From an uncultured Roseiflexaceae bacterium (GTDB lineage Bacteria; Chloroflexota; Chloroflexia; Chloroflexales; Roseiflexaceae), in NCBI GenBank assembly GCA_903868295.1, contig CAIPUQ010000479.1:1-10001 (forward strand): a stretch of 10,001 nucleotides of DNA, in the 5' to 3' direction. Each line of letters opens with the position of its first letter. Positions within the stretch are counted from its first letter, which is position 1. Below are positions 7,631 to 10,001 of this stretch, in pieces. The notes under the pieces are model-generated. The model had not been told where the DNA came from. It saw only the letters and a list, made by a program, of their open reading frames with translations, and made no database searches. The translations under genes and the position numbers were made by a program.

Positions 7631-7637
7631 TACACCG

Positions 7638-8459
7638 ATGAAGTTGACACGCCGAATCTCTGATCGGAGCGACCAACTCACACAAAGACGTATTCTTTTT
7701 GCGGACGACGATCCATCAATTGCGACGCTCATCCAAGTAACGTTCAGTGGGCCACGTTACGACGTTGCAGTGGTCAAAAATGGGCTCGAAGCGCTCAAAG
7801 CATTCAATGACGGCACATTTGATATTGTGATCCTTGATGTCATGATGCCATATGTTGATGGATTCGAGACGTGCAAGCGCATCCGAGAACGCTCAGATGT
7901 GCCGATTATCATGTTAACTGCCCGCGACGGGACCGACGATGTGGTCCAAGGGTTCGAGCTCGGCAGTGATGACTATATCACCAAGCCATTCAAACCCGCA
8001 GAGCTCATCGCACGCGTCGATGCGATCCTGCGCCGGGTGGATGGGATGAAGAACCGCCAAGCACCGACCGTTGTGCGTTGCGGCGACATCGAGATTGATG
8101 CACCGCGGCACCGGGTGTCGCTTAAGGGCGTCGAAATCAACTTGACCCCGATGGAGTTCGAGCTGCTCTACTTCCTGGCTGCCAACTCGGGTGATGTCTT
8201 CGACCGCGAGACGTTGTTTCAAGAAGTCTGGGGCTATGACTATGTCGGCGAGACAAACCTGGTCGATGTCTGTGTACGGCGCTTACGCGAAAAAATCGAA
8301 GAAGAACCATCAAAGCCTGCTCGGATTCTGACGGTACGCGGTATCGGCTACAAGATGGCAGAGCACGTGGCGGTCATCAACAACTCGCCTACCTCGAGTG
8401 ATTTGCCGCCGACAGAGCCCTTGGCTGAGTACGAAAAGAAGATGAACCGGCCGAACTAA
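7638..8459 (+). CDS. OmpR/PhoB-family response regulator (receiver plus winged helix), orphan
   Basis: This is a two-component DNA-binding regulator, activated by phosphorylation and acting on promoters. The 273-residue product has a receiver domain at about 17-134 with acidic residues D24-D25 (FADDDP), phosphoacceptor Asp67 (ILDVMMP), Thr94 (LTA) and Lys116 (TKPF). A trans_reg_C winged helix follows at about 145-240, ending in the typical VCVRRLREKIE and RGIGYKM. About 17 polar, basic residues precede the receiver, and about 30 Pro/Ser/Glu-rich residues follow the winged helix; both are extra compared with the usual 225-240 residue form. No histidine kinase is next to it, and hairpins flank it on both sides, so it is probably expressed alone. 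Its target genes and signal cannot be read from the sequence, and I give no symbol because family members such as PhoB, MtrA, RegX and WalR look alike at this level. Confidence 0.93.
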   Translation: MKLTRRISDRSDQLTQRRILFADDDPSIATLIQVTFSGPRYDVAVVKNGLEALKAFNDGTFDIVILDVMMPYVDGFETCKRIRERSDVPIIMLTARDGTDDVVQGFELGSDDYITKPFKPAELIARVDAILRRVDGMKNRQAPTVVRCGDIEIDAPRHRVSLKGVEINLTPMEFELLYFLAANSGDVFDRETLFQEVWGYDYVGETNLVDVCVRRLREKIEEEPSKPARILTVRGIGYKMAEHVAVINNSPTSSDLPPTEPLAEYEKKMNRPN

Positions 8460-8475
8460 TTCCTTCCCCATACGA

Positions 8476-8507
8476 AACACCCCGCAGCATCCATGCTGCG
8501 GGGTGTT
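8476..8507. terminator. Perfect 15-bp hairpin between convergent genes, likely bidirectional terminator
   Basis: AACACCCCGCAGCAT (8476-8490) and ATGCTGCGGGGTGTT (8493-8507) are perfect inverted repeats separated by CC. The stem is GC-rich and is followed on the plus strand by GTTTGTGTG and on the minus strand by TTTCG. The response regulator (plus) and gyrA (minus) converge here, so it can serve both. The U-tracts are short. Confidence 0.85.
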
Positions 8508-8536
8508 GTTTGTGTGATGGCGTTGGTGCGCTGGGC

Positions 8537-10001
8537 TTATTCGGCGCTTTCTGCGTCTTCCAACGGCGCATCATCGCCGTCTTCGTCTGCGAGTTCGAGC
8601 ATATCAACACCGATCATGTCGCCGATATCCAAGATACGCTTCTGCTTTTCGCTGTCGTCTTCTGGCTCATCAGCAGCCATTGCAACGACGGTATCGTTCT
8701 CGTCGAGCTCGAGGACCTTGACCCCCTGTGCAGCGCGGCCACAGACGCGAATCTGACTTGCTTCGGTGCGTAGAATGATACCGTTCGACGTGATAAACGT
8801 GAGTACCATGTCATGATAGATGACACGAGCGAGTGCCACATTATCGTCGTCGGTGAGGATCATCGTATTGACGCCGTAGGTTGCACGCCCTTTGCGTGGG
8901 TACAAGCGTAACGGCGTGCGTTTGCCCTTGCCGTTCTTGCCGATGGTGATGAACTGGGCGGTGTCCATGTGTTCAGGGGTGACCACATCCATGCTGATGA
9001 CTTCGTCCCCGAACCGGAGAGCGACGCCACGGACTCCACTCGCAGGACGTCCCATTGGCCGCACTTGGCTTTGGATGAAGCGCAGGGTTTTGCCCATGCG
9101 GGTGGTAAGCAGCACATCCTCGTCGCCCATGGTCGTCGTTACCCAGCCGAGTTCGTCGCCCGCGTCGAGGCCAATGGCGATGAGGCCATTGCTCCGGACG
9201 GAGCTGTACTCTTCGAGCAGGGTCCGTTTGATTTTGCCACGACGGGTCGTCATCAAAAGGTACTTGGCCTGATCATAGTCGGGCACAGACAGCATTGATG
9301 TGACATGTTCGTTCGGTTGCAAGTCGATCAAATTGACCAACGGGAGGCCTTTGGCGGTACGACTCGAGTCAGGCACTTCGTGTGCTTTGAGCTTATAGAC
9401 GCGGCCATTGTTTGTGAAGAACAGCAAATCATGCATGCTGTTGCAGGTTAAGATATGACTCATCACATCTTCTTCACGGATGGCAGCACCTTTTTTGCCA
9501 CGACCACCGCGCCGCTGTGTGCGGAAAACTTCCGGGAGTTGGCTTTTGATGTATCCGCGGTCCGACATAGTAATCAGGAGTTTGGTGTCGGGAATAAGGT
9601 CTTCGTCACTGACTTCGCCGTTGACGCCGTAGACAATTTGGGTGCGGCGGGCGTCGCCGTATTTTTCTTCGAGGTACTTGAGGTCTGCCTTGATGAGGCT
9701 GTTTAGCTTCGCCGCATTTGCCAAGATTTCTTCGAGGTCGCGAATGGTTTTGACCAATTCGTCGAGTTCATCTTCGATGCGTTTGCGTTCCAAGGCGGCC
9801 AATCGCCCCAGTTGCATGTCGAGGATGGCATTGGCTTGTGCTTCTGAAAAGCTATAGTCACGCATCAGGTTGGTTCGTGCCGACTCGCGGGAGCGTGACT
9901 CACGAATCGTCCGAATGACCTCATCGAGGATATCGATAGCGCGTTTGAGACCTTCCAAAATATGTGCACGTGCACGCGCTTTATCGAGATCGTATTCGGT
10001 C
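8537..10001 (-). CDS. gyrA: DNA gyrase subunit A, C-terminal part (start beyond right edge)
   Basis: GyrA is the DNA cleavage and wrapping subunit of the A2B2 gyrase that introduces negative supercoils. The visible 487 codons begin at the end of the breakage-reunion domain (KARARAHILEGLKRAID, then the coiled coil IRTIRESRSRESARTNL and DMQLGRLAALERKRIEDEL). Next comes the GyrA box QRRGGRG (9497-9517), the hallmark that separates GyrA from ParC. Six pinwheel blades follow, starting near DTKLLITMSDRGYIK, DLLFFTNNGRVYKLK, YLLMTTRRGKIKR, DVLLTTRMGKTLRF, QFITIGKNGKGKR and VLTFITSNGIILRT. The protein ends in an acidic tail, with 10 Asp/Glu in the last 19 residues. The active-site Tyr and the quinolone-resistance region lie outside the window to the right. 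The stop is TAA at 8537-8539, converging with the response regulator. No frameshift is seen. Confidence 0.97.
   Translation of the reverse strand, partial: TEYDLDKARARAHILEGLKRAIDILDEVIRTIRESRSRESARTNLMRDYSFSEAQANAILDMQLGRLAALERKRIEDELDELVKTIRDLEEILANAAKLNSLIKADLKYLEEKYGDARRTQIVYGVNGEVSDEDLIPDTKLLITMSDRGYIKSQLPEVFRTQRRGGRGKKGAAIREEDVMSHILTCNSMHDLLFFTNNGRVYKLKAHEVPDSSRTAKGLPLVNLIDLQPNEHVTSMLSVPDYDQAKYLLMTTRRGKIKRTLLEEYSSVRSNGLIAIGLDAGDELGWVTTTMGDEDVLLTTRMGKTLRFIQSQVRPMGRPASGVRGVALRFGDEVISMDVVTPEHMDTAQFITIGKNGKGKRTPLRLYPRKGRATYGVNTMILTDDDNVALARVIYHDMVLTFITSNGIILRTEASQIRVCGRAAQGVKVLELDENDTVVAMAADEPEDDSEKQKRILDIGDMIGVDMLELADEDGDDAPLEDAESAE

Noticed and set aside
7608..7637. Longer response regulator start at TTG 7608
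   Set aside because: It sits on the tail of the terminator hairpin. ATG 7638 has a near-ideal AAAGGTGG.
1..10001. Search for CRISPR arrays, tRNA or rRNA genes, insertion sequences, toxin-antitoxin or phage defence genes
   Set aside because: No regularly spaced repeats, cloverleaf-like segments, transposase motifs or defence-gene motifs were seen. Nearly every base is assigned to a recognised housekeeping gene or a short gap.

Overview
The window is a tightly packed bacterial chromosome segment of moderate GC (roughly mid-50s by eye). It holds seven protein-coding genes, of which the first and last run off the window edges. I see no RNA gene, insertion sequence, CRISPR array or prophage gene. 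The genes are core housekeeping functions in an arrangement that suggests a member of the Chloroflexota. That assignment is an inference from protein character (the ClpP segment around its active-site His, an orphan OmpR-type regulator, a CHAD protein) and is low to moderate in confidence.

Layout, left to right. (1) Positions 1-2190, minus strand: the N-terminal 730 codons of an SbcC/Rad50-type DNA repair ATPase, with Walker A, Q-loop and zinc hook; its C-terminal ATPase half lies beyond the left edge. (2) Positions 2187-3944, minus strand: a 585-residue protein with a degenerate CYTH-like N-terminal half and a well-preserved CHAD domain. Its TGA overlaps the sbcC ATG (ATGA), so the two form a translationally coupled pair. 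(3) Positions 3945-4137: a 193-bp divergent promoter region, the longest gene-free stretch. (4) Positions 4138-7564, plus strand: tig, clpP and clpX, the classic chaperone/protease cluster. A long, nearly continuous hairpin sits between clpP and clpX. (5) Positions 7638-8459, plus strand: an orphan OmpR/PhoB-family response regulator with hairpins on both sides. (6) Positions 8476-8507: a perfect 15-bp inverted repeat that probably terminates transcription in both directions. (7) Positions 8537-10001, minus strand: the C-terminal part of DNA gyrase subunit A, including the GyrA box and six pinwheel blades.

Functionally, the plus-strand cluster covers nascent-chain folding (trigger factor) and ATP-dependent degradation (ClpXP). 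The minus-strand genes at each end deal with DNA breaks (SbcC) and DNA topology (GyrA). The least conventional element is the CHAD protein with a seemingly dead CYTH half, coupled directly to sbcC. CHAD domains are known polyphosphate binders, so the pairing raises the possibility of a link between polyphosphate or nucleoid state and DNA-end processing; nothing in the sequence proves this. All three starts that differ from the longest open frame (tig, clpX and the regulator) were chosen from ribosome binding sites and family N-termini. I do not see a clearly novel multi-gene system here.
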